Assembly (NCBI GenBank): GCA_026393655.1
Contig: JAPKZT010000305.1
Location: forward strand, 1 to 8,270
DNA from: Actinomycetota bacterium
GTDB taxonomy: Bacteria; Actinomycetota; Acidimicrobiia; Acidimicrobiales; Ilumatobacteraceae
Length of the DNA: 8,270 bases
Direction: 5' to 3'
This document shows positions 1 through 6,677 of the stretch, one piece after another; the first letter of the stretch is position 1; each line of letters opens with the position of its first letter. The translations under genes were made by a program, and so were the position numbers. The notes below the pieces were generated by a model that saw only the letters and a program-made list of their open reading frames with translations, was not told the DNA's origin and searched no databases.

Positions 1-39
1 ACTTTACCACAGCGAATTGGGCTGGTGTTTTTGTTTTTA

Positions 40-930
40 TTATTTTGTGAAGATTTGTAGGCGCTGTTGACTTCGACGCACCTCGCGATTTGAGCCGATC
101 TCGCAAGCCAAAGTTGTACCGCGAGCAACTTCTAAGACTCGTTCGACGGTCGCGGCATCTGGTGGGTAAATCTCGGTAAGCCATTGCCTAATTGCGCGAC
201 GCGCCAAAGCAACCGGGGCAACAGCAAGAAGTTTTGCGTCGGTTACGTCAATCTTTTTGGCCAAGTCGTCAAGCAGCATTGAATCTTCTCGAAATAAGTC
301 GGCTTGTCGATCAAGTATTGCTGTCACATCACGTTGCGCAATTGCATCCATCAGCGGGATTAATTCATGACGAATTCGATTACGTTGAAATTTCGGATCC
401 GTGTTTGATGGATCTTCAACGACTTCAATTTTGAGTTCACGACACAGCTGATGAGTTTGAGTTCTGCGGAGCGCCAAGATTGGGTGCCGCTGACTGCGTT
501 GCATTCCGGACAATCCAGACAATCCGGCACCGCGCAATAAATTAATCAGAACTGTTTCAGCTTGGTCATCGGCTGTGTGTCCAGTCATTACATCGTGCGG
601 CATTACCTCGTATCTGGTGTTTCGCGCGCGAGCTTCAAGATTGGAGCCCGGCTCAACCCGTATTGTTTTTGAAATAAAATTTGCGCCAAGACTTTTTGCA
701 AGATTTTCTACAACTTGAGATTCGTTTTCTGAGCCAATTCTTAGAGCGTGGTCAACGTGAATTGCGGTTACCTCAGATGCTGAGGCAACGGCAAGAATTA
801 GCAACGCCATGCTGTCGGGGCCACCCGACACGGCACATGAGATTTTTGTACCCGCTAGCGGAAAGTCGCACTTGGCAAGTAATTCAACAACTAGAGGATG
901 CTTTTTTAGTTGAACAAGTAGGGCGGTCAT
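40..930 (-). CDS. tilS: tRNA(Ile)-lysidine synthetase TilS
   Basis: This cytoplasmic enzyme uses ATP and lysine to convert C34 of the CAU anticodon of tRNA-Ile2 to lysidine, so the tRNA reads AUA and is charged with isoleucine; it is normally essential. Seen in the 296-residue product: the PP-loop SGGPDS (residues 35-40), HVDHALR (58-64), the NLEARARNTRYE segment (97-108), TGHTADDQAET (116-126) and EDPSNTDPKFQRNRIRHEL (172-190), all TilS hallmarks in the usual order. A C-terminal substrate-binding-like region follows (about 235-293). It lacks the long C-terminal extension of the roughly 430-residue E. coli enzyme, as is common in actinobacteria. The ATG start is 13 bp after the stop of the upstream small membrane ORF and leaves the PP-loop at its usual place; only a weak GGG precedes it. 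Probably co-transcribed with rmuC. Identification is secure. Confidence 0.97.
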   Translation of the reverse strand: MTALLVQLKKHPLVVELLAKCDFPLAGTKISCAVSGGPDSMALLILAVASASEVTAIHVDHALRIGSENESQVVENLAKSLGANFISKTIRVEPGSNLEARARNTRYEVMPHDVMTGHTADDQAETVLINLLRGAGLSGLSGMQRSQRHPILALRRTQTHQLCRELKIEVVEDPSNTDPKFQRNRIRHELIPLMDAIAQRDVTAILDRQADLFREDSMLLDDLAKKIDVTDAKLLAVAPVALARRAIRQWLTEIYPPDAATVERVLEVARGTTLACEIGSNREVRRSQQRLQIFTK

Positions 931-943
931 CGGCCCAATTAAG

Positions 944-1189
944 TTATTTTTGTGCTTGTCGTTGTCGACGGTTTGGATACTTCAGCGCTGTTACTTGGCT
1001 GATGTAACCCACGACGACGCTAATAACTGCACCGATGCCAGCGATCAACAGACCTGCCCCTAACCACCAGTGCCATACAACTGCAGAAATCATTGAGGTA
1101 ATGTTAGCGATTAATTGATTGACAAACCAATCAACTGCCAAGTTCTTTCGTGTGTTCTGGCGCTGAAAGCCGACGCGGGGCCGACTCAA
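944..1189 (-). CDS. small membrane protein between rmuC and tilS, start uncertain
   Basis: I do not recognise a family. The ORF encodes up to 81 residues. The first 20 or so are polar and overlap the 3' end of rmuC by 59 bp. The rest is hydrophobic, with one clear membrane segment (about residues 42-65, rich in Gly, Ile and Val) and perhaps a second weaker one before it. A basic tail with the residues NRRQRQAQK would lie in the cytoplasm under the positive-inside rule. Other possible starts are a TTG at 1141 (65 aa, overlapping the rmuC stop) and an ATG at 1093 (49 aa, no overlap). None has a good ribosome-binding site. It is the only same-strand reading frame in the gap between rmuC and tilS and is probably translated with them. 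Its function is unknown. Confidence 0.5.
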   Translation of the reverse strand: MSRPRVGFQRQNTRKNLAVDWFVNQLIANITSMISAVVWHWWLGAGLLIAGIGAVISVVVGYISQVTALKYPNRRQRQAQK

Positions 1190-2312
1190 TATTTGAAATT
1201 TCCGTGAGTTCAGACGAAGTCACACCGACATCTTTGAATTTACGAAGTGTTGACAACATTCGACCTTCAATTGAGCCGACCATTTTGTTGTAGGCACTGA
1301 TTGCAGATTCAAGACCGCGCCCAGTTTTTTCGACACTTTCGAGCACGATGTCGACGCGCTCATATAGTTCGCGACCGATAGCAGCGATTTTCTCGGCATT
1401 TTCGGCGATCTGAAATGCCTGCCACCCTTTAGCAACAGCAAGCAAAAGTGCCAACAAATTTACAGGTGAAGCGATTAAGACTCGACTGCGCATCGCAACT
1501 TCGAGCAAGCTTGCGTCGGCGCGGAGCGCGTCAGCCAAAAATGATTCACCCGGGATAAACATGATCGTGTATTCAGGCGTGCGATCGAACTGTTGAAAAT
1601 ATTTCTTATCAGCCAATACTTTGGCATGACCCGCGAGCGCTTTGGCGTGTTCATTGAGTAGTTGTTGGTGCAATGTCGCGTCCGATGTTTCTTGTGCCCT
1701 GAGATACGCATCAAGTGGAGTCTTTGAGTCAATTACGACACAGCCGTCGTTCGGCAATTTAATTACCGCGTCTGGGCGTTGGGTTTTGTCATTGCTGGTG
1801 ACGGTTGTTTGCTCGAGAAAATCGCAATACGGCAACATGCCTGCGAGTTCAATTACATTGCGTAATTGTTGTTCGCCCCATGCACCACGAGCGCTCGACG
1901 ATTTAAGTGCTGATTGAAGTGCCGAAGTCGTTTGGTTTAGCGAATCAATTTGCTTGCTGATCGTTTGGGTTACACCAACTGTGTTCGTGTAGTTCGATTG
2001 CAGTGCAGTTACTGCATTACGAAGTTCGTTCATTTGTATCGCAACCGGGTCTAGAAGACTTTTTGTTTCGGTTGTCAAAGTTTGTGTGCGTGCTTGATAT
2101 GTGCGATCAATCTGAGAGTTGACATTTTCGAGTGCTTGTTGCGTAGCTTTACCAACTTGTGCGTCTACGGCTGTGCGCACTGCATCAACTAAGGCAGCCT
2201 GATCAAAATTTTGTGGGCTTATAGGTAGCAAAGTTGATTTATTGGCTTGGCGCATCACCATCACAGCGAGGGCTAAAACTACAATTACTAGTAATCCGAT
2301 AACTATTTCCAT
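1131..2312 (-). CDS. rmuC: DNA recombination protein RmuC
   Basis: RmuC limits inversions and rearrangements at short inverted repeats in E. coli; its domain is related to PD-(D/E)xK nucleases. The 393-residue product starts with one membrane anchor (about residues 3-20). A Gln/Thr-rich region likely to form a coiled coil follows (about 38-138), then the RmuC domain with RGAWGEQQLRNVIELAGM (142-159), RPDAVIKLP (179-187), VVIDSKTPLDAYL (192-204), PEYTIMFIPGESFLADAL (246-263) and VLIASPVNLLALL (278-290). P180-D181 with D195 and K197 fits the nuclease-like core. I chose the ATG at 2312 because the membrane anchor begins right there; the 31 residues possible upstream run into the divergent oxidoreductase gene and have no anchor-like character. 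GTGAGG directly abuts this ATG, too close for a standard SD. It heads the rmuC, small ORF, tilS series. Confidence 0.94.
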   Translation of the reverse strand: MEIVIGLLVIVVLALAVMVMRQANKSTLLPISPQNFDQAALVDAVRTAVDAQVGKATQQALENVNSQIDRTYQARTQTLTTETKSLLDPVAIQMNELRNAVTALQSNYTNTVGVTQTISKQIDSLNQTTSALQSALKSSSARGAWGEQQLRNVIELAGMLPYCDFLEQTTVTSNDKTQRPDAVIKLPNDGCVVIDSKTPLDAYLRAQETSDATLHQQLLNEHAKALAGHAKVLADKKYFQQFDRTPEYTIMFIPGESFLADALRADASLLEVAMRSRVLIASPVNLLALLLAVAKGWQAFQIAENAEKIAAIGRELYERVDIVLESVEKTGRGLESAISAYNKMVGSIEGRMLSTLRKFKDVGVTSSELTEISNIESAPRRLSAPEHTKELGS

Positions 2313-2352
2313 CCTCACAGTGTGGCACGGGGGTGTAGTTAGTATTAGCCGT
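2313..2352. promoter_or_regulatory. shared 40-bp divergent promoter region
   Basis: These 40 bp separate the start codons of rmuC (minus) and the oxidoreductase gene (plus), so both promoters must lie here or inside the opposite gene. On the plus strand TAGTAT (2340-2345) is a reasonable -10 element, 7 bases before the ATG, which would give a leaderless or nearly leaderless mRNA. I see no good -35. The minus strand offers only weaker -10-like AT-rich bases (around 2340-2348). Inferred from layout and weak motifs. Confidence 0.35.
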
Positions 2353-2808
2353 ATGTCAAGATCTGAAATTATCGATAGCCCCACTGGTTTTGTTGCCGAG
2401 CACATAAAAACTTATGTTGAAAGCAACGGAACTGAAGGTCACATTTGGCGTGGAGTGCCGACACTTTTACTGACAACACTCGGTCGCAGGTCAGGCGTTG
2501 GTCGCAGGACGGCATTAATTTATGGCCGAGATGGTGACGACTATGTAATCGTGGCTTCAAAAGGTGGCAGCCCAACAAATCCGCTTTGGTATGAAAATCT
2601 TGTTTTGGTGCCCGAAGTAACCGTGCAAGTTGGTGCAGAAATTTTTACTTGCACTGCTGCAACTTATGGCGAAGACGACAAAAATCTTGCACACCGTCAG
2701 AAAATATGGGATGTAATGGTCGCAATTTGGCCAGATTTCGCGAACTACCAAGTGAAGACTGATCGTCGAATACCACTCGTTAAATTAACTCGCAAAACTA
2801 ACTCGTAA
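2353..2808 (+). CDS. deazaflavin (F420/FMN)-dependent nitroreductase-family oxidoreductase (Ddn-like)
   Basis: This is a small split-barrel flavoprotein of the family of Mycobacterium Ddn (old name DUF385), whose members use F420H2, or sometimes FMN, to reduce quinones, nitro compounds or enoate-type substrates. The 151-residue length is typical. Seen: LLLTTLGRRSGVGRRTALIY (38-57), then VIVASKGGSPTNPLWYENL (65-83), the usual cofactor-phosphate binding signature with K70, and a C-terminal YQVKTDRRIPLVKL (132-145) whose Tyr-Arg-Ile-Pro pattern is family-typical. I chose the ATG at 2353 because the longer frame from 2242 runs through rmuC and its promoter, and family similarity begins only after 2353. 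The gene is divergent from rmuC and convergent with the transferase gene. The natural substrate cannot be told, nor whether F420 or FMN is used. The last residues come from a short repeat. Confidence 0.9.
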   Translation: MSRSEIIDSPTGFVAEHIKTYVESNGTEGHIWRGVPTLLLTTLGRRSGVGRRTALIYGRDGDDYVIVASKGGSPTNPLWYENLVLVPEVTVQVGAEIFTCTAATYGEDDKNLAHRQKIWDVMVAIWPDFANYQVKTDRRIPLVKLTRKTNS

Positions 2809-2820
2809 AAACTAACTAGC
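2782..2820. repeat. three imperfect 12-14 bp tandem copies across two convergent stop codons
   Basis: Three adjacent units read AAATTAACTCGC (2782-2793), AAAACTAACTCGT (2794-2806) and AAAAACTAACTAGC (2807-2820). The exact 10-mer AAAACTAACT occurs at 2794 and 2808. The units encode the end of the oxidoreductase (KLTRKTNS plus stop) and, on the other strand, the last codons of the transferase, so both stop codons lie inside the repeat. It looks like a small local duplication. No known function. Confidence 0.6.
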
Positions 2821-3825
2821 TGTTTTGCCGGCTTTGAAATAGACGGCCAAAACTAAAAGCGGTGCGTAAGAGATTGCAACGCCAACGATTGGCATAATTC
2901 GTTGATCAACAACCAGCCAAGCAATTGGTGCGAGCCAAAAAATATTTACTGCGGCGATTGATAACGAGACTTTTAGGTGTCGGTCGGCGCTGTTTGCTAA
3001 GTGTTGAAATGCATGCGATCTATGGGCTTCTGAGATTTGTTGTTTATTAATTAAGCGGCGAATTAATGTCACAGTTGCATCCACTATGAAAACTCCGAGC
3101 AAAATGATCGTTGCCCAAGTTATGAGTGGTTGTGTTTTTGCGATGACCAGCGCGATTACGCCAATCGTAAAGCCAATGAAACCACTGCCAATATCACCGA
3201 GAAAAATTTTTGCTGGTGGCCAATTGAAATACAAAAAACCGACGACGGCTCCGCACAAAAGTGCAGGAACCTGCCACAATTCGGTTTCAGATTTGTTAAT
3301 TAAAAAAAACACCAAGACGAGACAGCTAGTCAAAGCCTCGACTCCAGTTATTGAATCAATGCCATCCATGAAGTTGAAAAGATTTAACATCCAGACGAGA
3401 AACAGAACTGCAATTATGTTGCCAACGAATCCGATATCAATAGTCTCGGAAAATAATGTCATTGGCGGCAAACCGCCCAAAATATAAACTGCGATTACAG
3501 CGGCGACAAAGTGGCCAATTAGTCGTAAGCGCGCAGCAGTCACACGACCGAGATCGTCTAGATAGCCAATTATTGCCACAAGCGACCCCGGCACAACAAT
3601 TGCATAAAAAGATTCTCTGTCTATATCACGCCGAATTAGAAGTGCAAGCAAACCAAATATGAACGCGGCAGCTACCGCGATGCCACCTCCGCGCGGAGTC
3701 GGATTTTTGTGCGAACTTCGGTCATTAGGAATATCAAACTTTTTGCGTTTGATTGCGTTTCTGCGCACGAAGTGAGTTACTCCAAAACTTATTGTGATTG
3801 TCGCACTGACAATAAGAAAAATCAT
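2812..3825 (-). CDS. polyprenyl-phosphate N-acetylhexosamine-1-phosphate transferase (WbpL/WecA-like, MraY superfamily)
   Basis: This integral membrane enzyme transfers a sugar-1-phosphate from a UDP-HexNAc to undecaprenyl phosphate, the first step of a lipid-linked repeat unit. The 337-residue protein has about ten membrane segments and superfamily motifs in order: DIPNDRSSHKNPTPRGGG (31-48), the Asp pair in GYLDDLGR (87-94), NLFNFMDGIDS (148-158), the catalytic-type LGDIGSG (209-215) and HRSHAFQH (268-275) in the substrate-recognition loop. The FNWPPAKIFLGD and EAHRSHAFQH wording is closer to WbpL-type enzymes (FucNAc/QuiNAc-1-P transfer) than to MraY, which would instead sit in a division and cell-wall cluster. 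Its ATG overlaps the stop of the upstream reductase as ATGA, indicating translational coupling. No SD is present. The family is secure; the exact sugar is inferred from the neighbour. Confidence 0.9.
   Translation of the reverse strand: MIFLIVSATITISFGVTHFVRRNAIKRKKFDIPNDRSSHKNPTPRGGGIAVAAAFIFGLLALLIRRDIDRESFYAIVVPGSLVAIIGYLDDLGRVTAARLRLIGHFVAAVIAVYILGGLPPMTLFSETIDIGFVGNIIAVLFLVWMLNLFNFMDGIDSITGVEALTSCLVLVFFLINKSETELWQVPALLCGAVVGFLYFNWPPAKIFLGDIGSGFIGFTIGVIALVIAKTQPLITWATIILLGVFIVDATVTLIRRLINKQQISEAHRSHAFQHLANSADRHLKVSLSIAAVNIFWLAPIAWLVVDQRIMPIVGVAISYAPLLVLAVYFKAGKTAS
2822..2853. terminator. hairpin near the convergent gene ends, possible weak terminator
   Basis: GTTTTGCCG (2822-2830) pairs with CGG-C-CAAAAC (2844-2853), giving a 9-bp stem with one bulged C and a 13-base loop. 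It begins 14 bases after the oxidoreductase stop codon and lies in the last codons of the transferase gene. On the minus strand it is followed, after about 10 bases, by TTTTT (2811-2807); on the plus strand no T-run follows. The geometry is poor for a classical intrinsic terminator, so this is tentative. Confidence 0.25.
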
Positions 3826-4733
3826 TTGGGCTTGGAATTAAACCATGTGACTGTTTGCTCAAGTTCTTGTTTCACTGTGAAAGGAGGTGACCAGTTCAGT
3901 AACTCGCAAGTCTGTGAGATATCTAACTGAAACGAACCACAAAGTTGTTCGTATATTCGAGGCTTGCCAATAATTTGACTGGCAAGTCGCAAAGCTGGTC
4001 GTGGAAACGACACCAGACGAGACTTCTTGCCCATTACTTCAGCCAAAATCTGGAGTAACTCAGTTGTTGATAAATCGTGGTTGTCTGAAACATGCAGGAT
4101 TTGATTCTGTGCACTGTCGTTTGTAACGCAAGTTTCAATAAGACTGACGAGATTTCTTATTCCGACGAAACTTCGCAGATTTTGAGTATTCGCCAGTGGC
4201 AGAAGTCGTTGGTCATTGACCCACTTCATCATTGACAGAAAATTCGCTTTTACCCCCGGACCGTAAACGAGTGGCGGTCTAATGACCGTGTATTTGAGGC
4301 TGGTTAGATCGCACAGATTTTGCAATTCTTGTTCCGCTTCGCCTTTAGAACTTGAGTATGGATCTGTCGCAATGAGGTGATCATTGCTTTTGAACGGCTT
4401 GCCTTTTTTGGTTGAGCCACCAAGGACTTTCGCTGTACTCATAAAAATAAAATGCTTATCTTTGCCTAGTGCTAATCGTTGTGAAAGTTGTGAAGTCAGA
4501 AGTGAGTTAGTTGAACGGTATAAGTCATGCTGAGAATTAGAGCCGTCGCTGGTCACATGTGCTCGTGCAGCCAGATGAATAAGTACCTCGCAGCCATCGA
4601 CTGCTTGGTGCCACTCCGAATTTGTGTCACTGACTTGCCGCGCATCGAGAATTTCTACGTCGTGTGACTGCTTGAGTTTTGGCACGAGTTGGGTGCCAAT
4701 GAAGCCGGTTGCACCAGTTACAAGAATTTTCAT
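3822..4733 (-). CDS. UDP-N-acetyl-6-deoxyhexosamine 4-reductase/epimerase (WbpV/WreQ-like extended SDR)
   Basis: This extended short-chain dehydrogenase probably reduces a UDP-4-keto-6-deoxy-HexNAc to UDP-QuiNAc or UDP-FucNAc in the cytoplasm. The 303-residue protein has the NAD(P)-binding GATGFIG (7-13), LAARAHV (54-60), a catalytic Ser/Thr in STAKV (99-103), the YSSSK active site (126-130) and IRPPLVYGPGVKANFL (151-166). The STAKV, IRPPLVYGPG-KANF and RSFVGIRNLV combination is what I associate with WbpV/WreQ-type enzymes rather than GalE. These are often encoded beside a WbpL-type transferase, as here, where the two genes overlap by ATGA. A 4,6-dehydratase to supply the substrate is not in the window. 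Catalytic residues are intact. Plain 4-epimerase activity on UDP-GlcNAc or UDP-Glc is the alternative. No SD precedes the ATG. Confidence 0.88.
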   Translation of the reverse strand: MKILVTGATGFIGTQLVPKLKQSHDVEILDARQVSDTNSEWHQAVDGCEVLIHLAARAHVTSDGSNSQHDLYRSTNSLLTSQLSQRLALGKDKHFIFMSTAKVLGGSTKKGKPFKSNDHLIATDPYSSSKGEAEQELQNLCDLTSLKYTVIRPPLVYGPGVKANFLSMMKWVNDQRLLPLANTQNLRSFVGIRNLVSLIETCVTNDSAQNQILHVSDNHDLSTTELLQILAEVMGKKSRLVSFPRPALRLASQIIGKPRIYEQLCGSFQLDISQTCELLNWSPPFTVKQELEQTVTWFNSKPK

Positions 4734-4799
4734 ATCGCTATAAATGAATCATAAACGCTGTGCTTATGTTTAACTATTATTTGGTCAATAATCTCAATT
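4734..4799 (-). promoter_or_regulatory. 66-bp AT-rich gap with a candidate internal promoter
   Basis: This is the only gap longer than a few bases in the polysaccharide cluster. On the minus strand it contains a near-consensus -10 element, TATGAT (plus-strand 4748-4753), with a poor -35 match (TAGTTA) 17 bases upstream, and ends 14 bases before the reductase ATG, giving a very short leader. TTGACC also occurs but is spaced too far (29 bases). I infer that the reductase and transferase pair may have its own promoter. No terminator hairpin is evident. Confidence 0.35.
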
Positions 4800-5885
4800 T
4801 TAATTTTCAACATCTAGTTTTCTTGATCGCAAGATTCCCAAGAGTGCGAGAACACCCATTATTGATAGAAAAGGTAGATTTTGGCGTGATGAGTTGAAGT
4901 TAGTTTGCGAGACCAGCCCGAGAAAAAATACGAATGAAATAAACACTTCAATTCTGAGTGCCGAATAAGCGAGCTTATTATTTAACATCGTGTATATAAA
5001 TAAAACCGGAATCATGAAAGTGTCGACGAAAAATAATCTCAGCGCAAGCAACTGTGGAACAGTAAGCCTTACGACGTCTTTGCCAAAGGTAAGAAATTGT
5101 AATCCTAAAAGATTTGCAAAAAATCTCCACCATGCTTCTTGGGTAAAGAGTTTTGGAGAAACATAATTATTTTTATACTTGAAGAACCCTCCCAAGGCGA
5201 ATCCGAAACCCCCTGCGACAAAAACTGTAACTGTGATTGCAATTAGGGCAACTGGTGTTCGTTTCAACGGGTGCCGCTTCAGCCACTGACCGACCAGCCA
5301 TGCAAAAATTAGAGCAACAGTTAAGTGTGGCCGAAGTACGCCTGAAACCCCCAGGGCAACGAACCGAAGTGATGGCACTTGTCCTAAATAAAAATACGAA
5401 ACACAAAGAACAATTTGTAAGTCTCGAAGTCCAAGTGCTGATAAAAAAATAAATAGCGGCCCCGAAAACAAAACGGCGTGCCATAACTTGATTTGTATCC
5501 CTTGGCTGCGGATGAAGTCAGAACAAACTCTGTAAGTAAATAGCAGAGAAAGCGCCTGGAAGAATTTAAATGCCAGTAATGCATCAAACCCAACGGTGTT
5601 TAAAAGCCAAACTGGCGCCACCACAATGTAGCGACCTCCAATAAATCTGTCCAGCGAAAGTGAAACACCCTGATCAATGAACTGATTTAGCAAAACGATC
5701 TGAGTGCCTTGGTCGCTTGAATAAAAGGATGCATGATCGACACCGTAAATAAATCGAATCACGATTACTGCGAGCACCCAAACGGCTGTAAATAATGTGA
5801 GATACAGGTCGTAACGGCCAGAGCGCCTGGCGAAAAGCATTAGCACGACACCCAAGAGCACCGCTTGAAAAATAAAAAGAATCAT
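4800..5885 (-). CDS. multi-pass membrane protein of the polysaccharide cluster, possible Wzy-like polymerase or GT-C glycosyltransferase
   Basis: I cannot place this 361-residue protein in a named family with confidence. It has about nine to eleven hydrophobic segments, the first at residues 1-18. The more polar loops include FYSSDQG (54-60), SALGLRDLQ (149-157), VLRPH (183-187), a lysine/asparagine-rich stretch near FKYKNN (235-240) and NSSRQNLPF (331-339). Conserved-looking Arg residues in external loops (R154, R185, R334) fit O-antigen/EPS polymerases of the Wzy kind. An Asp near the first long loop (D58) would also fit a GT-C enzyme using a polyprenyl-phosphate sugar. The ATG overlaps the stop of the deacetylase by one base (TAATG), so the two are probably translationally coupled. 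Context supports a role in building a surface glycan. Confidence 0.7.
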   Translation of the reverse strand: MILFIFQAVLLGVVLMLFARRSGRYDLYLTLFTAVWVLAVIVIRFIYGVDHASFYSSDQGTQIVLLNQFIDQGVSLSLDRFIGGRYIVVAPVWLLNTVGFDALLAFKFFQALSLLFTYRVCSDFIRSQGIQIKLWHAVLFSGPLFIFLSALGLRDLQIVLCVSYFYLGQVPSLRFVALGVSGVLRPHLTVALIFAWLVGQWLKRHPLKRTPVALIAITVTVFVAGGFGFALGGFFKYKNNYVSPKLFTQEAWWRFFANLLGLQFLTFGKDVVRLTVPQLLALRLFFVDTFMIPVLFIYTMLNNKLAYSALRIEVFISFVFFLGLVSQTNFNSSRQNLPFLSIMGVLALLGILRSRKLDVEN

Positions 5886-6670
5886 TATTTAATTGTCTCT
5901 TGAAGTGGTGATAATAATTTACCGATCCAGTCCCATTGACCATTTAACTTCTGTTTAAGAGTTTTTTGATTGTCAAGATTCCAAACATCAATGCGTGGAA
6001 TCTCAAGTGGTTTGACGCCGACTTGGTAGCAACCCCAACTGCTTGTTGCGGCGTAAAGGTACCCGACTGACGCCGCAATTTCTTGAACTTGAGAATTGAA
6101 TGCGCCATGCGGATAACTCATTGTTGTTATGTTTCTTTGGGTCAAGTTCTCAAGCCACTCTTTGCTCGACTTTAATTCATCAGTGATTTCAGTTGCTTGC
6201 AGAGTGTTCAAGTGTTGATGTGAGAACCCATGAGCACCAATAGTCACGCCAGGTAGTTTGCTCAGAGCCACCAATTCGGTTTCGGATAAATATCTATTGC
6301 CACCAGAGATCACATTCGCTGGTGTAACAAAAACATGAAACGGAAGATTGTTTCTGCACAGAAGCGGCGCAGCAATTGTCAGGGTGTCTTTATACCCATC
6401 ATCAAAAGTGACCGAGACGCCGGAAGATGACGAGTCTTCAAGTGAGACGACTTTGCGGTCGGCGGAATTGTAGCTTTGCGCCAAAAAATCAACGTGACTA
6501 GTAAAATAGCTTTCAGAAATCGAGTAGATATCTGATTTTCGAAATGCGGAGTCTGTATTTTTGACCACCGAGTGATACATCAAAACTCGTCGCAATTTTT
6601 GCTTGTCGGATTTAGAAACCAAATTGGCAGTGCTAACAACTTGAGCCACTCTGTATTTCATGAGGTTCAT
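5885..6670 (-). CDS. polysaccharide deacetylase (NodB homology, carbohydrate esterase family 4)
   Basis: A metal-dependent deacetylase expected to remove N- or O-acetyl groups from a glycan. From the ATG at 6670 it has 261 residues. Seen: LMYHSV (30-35), motif 1 VTFDDGY (87-93, base D90 and metal ligand D91), motif 2 IGAHGFSHQHL (144-154, metal ligands H147 and H151) and SYPHGAFN (185-192). The metal triad is complete. I prefer the ATG because it lies 7 bp after the upstream glycosyltransferase stop and has GAAGGG 11 bases ahead. A GTG at 6712 would add 14 residues, overlap the upstream gene by 35 bp and has no SD. There is no signal peptide or clear N-terminal anchor, so it may act in the cytoplasm on a lipid-linked precursor, unless export is non-classical. 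The substrate is unknown. Confidence 0.92.
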   Translation of the reverse strand: MNLMKYRVAQVVSTANLVSKSDKQKLRRVLMYHSVVKNTDSAFRKSDIYSISESYFTSHVDFLAQSYNSADRKVVSLEDSSSSGVSVTFDDGYKDTLTIAAPLLCRNNLPFHVFVTPANVISGGNRYLSETELVALSKLPGVTIGAHGFSHQHLNTLQATEITDELKSSKEWLENLTQRNITTMSYPHGAFNSQVQEIAASVGYLYAATSSWGCYQVGVKPLEIPRIDVWNLDNQKTLKQKLNGQWDWIGKLLSPLQETIK

Positions 6671-6677
6671 TTTGTTG

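Noticed and set aside
1..39. Possible start of the next minus-strand gene after tilS (hpt often follows tilS in actinobacteria).
   Set aside because: Only 39 bases remain. A GTG is present near the edge on the minus strand but too few codons follow to identify anything.
681..1007. Plus-strand ORF of 108 codons opposite tilS.
   Set aside because: It is antisense to conserved tilS motifs; its Arg/Gln/Leu-rich composition is typical of a shadow frame and it has no promoter or SD.
2242..2352. Upstream extension of the oxidoreductase frame to an ATG at 2242.
   Set aside because: It runs antisense through the rmuC start and membrane anchor, shows no family similarity, and the normal family length is reached from 2353.
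2313..2405. Upstream extension of rmuC to an ATG at 2405.
   Set aside because: It would overlap the divergent gene and put 31 unlike residues ahead of the membrane anchor, which normally sits at the N-terminus.
3302..3309. Run of eight A (T on the coding strand) within the transferase gene, a possible slippage or phase-variation site.
   Set aside because: The frame is intact, the tract is short, and Phe-Leu codons in a membrane segment explain it. No other evidence of phase variation.
3086..3487. Plus-strand ORF of 133 codons opposite the transferase gene.
   Set aside because: It is fully antisense to a gene with clear motifs, has no recognisable domain and looks like an AT-rich shadow frame.
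3879..3891. A perfect SD-like AAAGGAGGTGA on the plus strand; its complement in the reductase mRNA mimics the 16S rRNA 3' tail.
   Set aside because: No suitable start codon follows at SD spacing, and the bases are explained by the codons for WSPPFT in the reductase. Probably chance.
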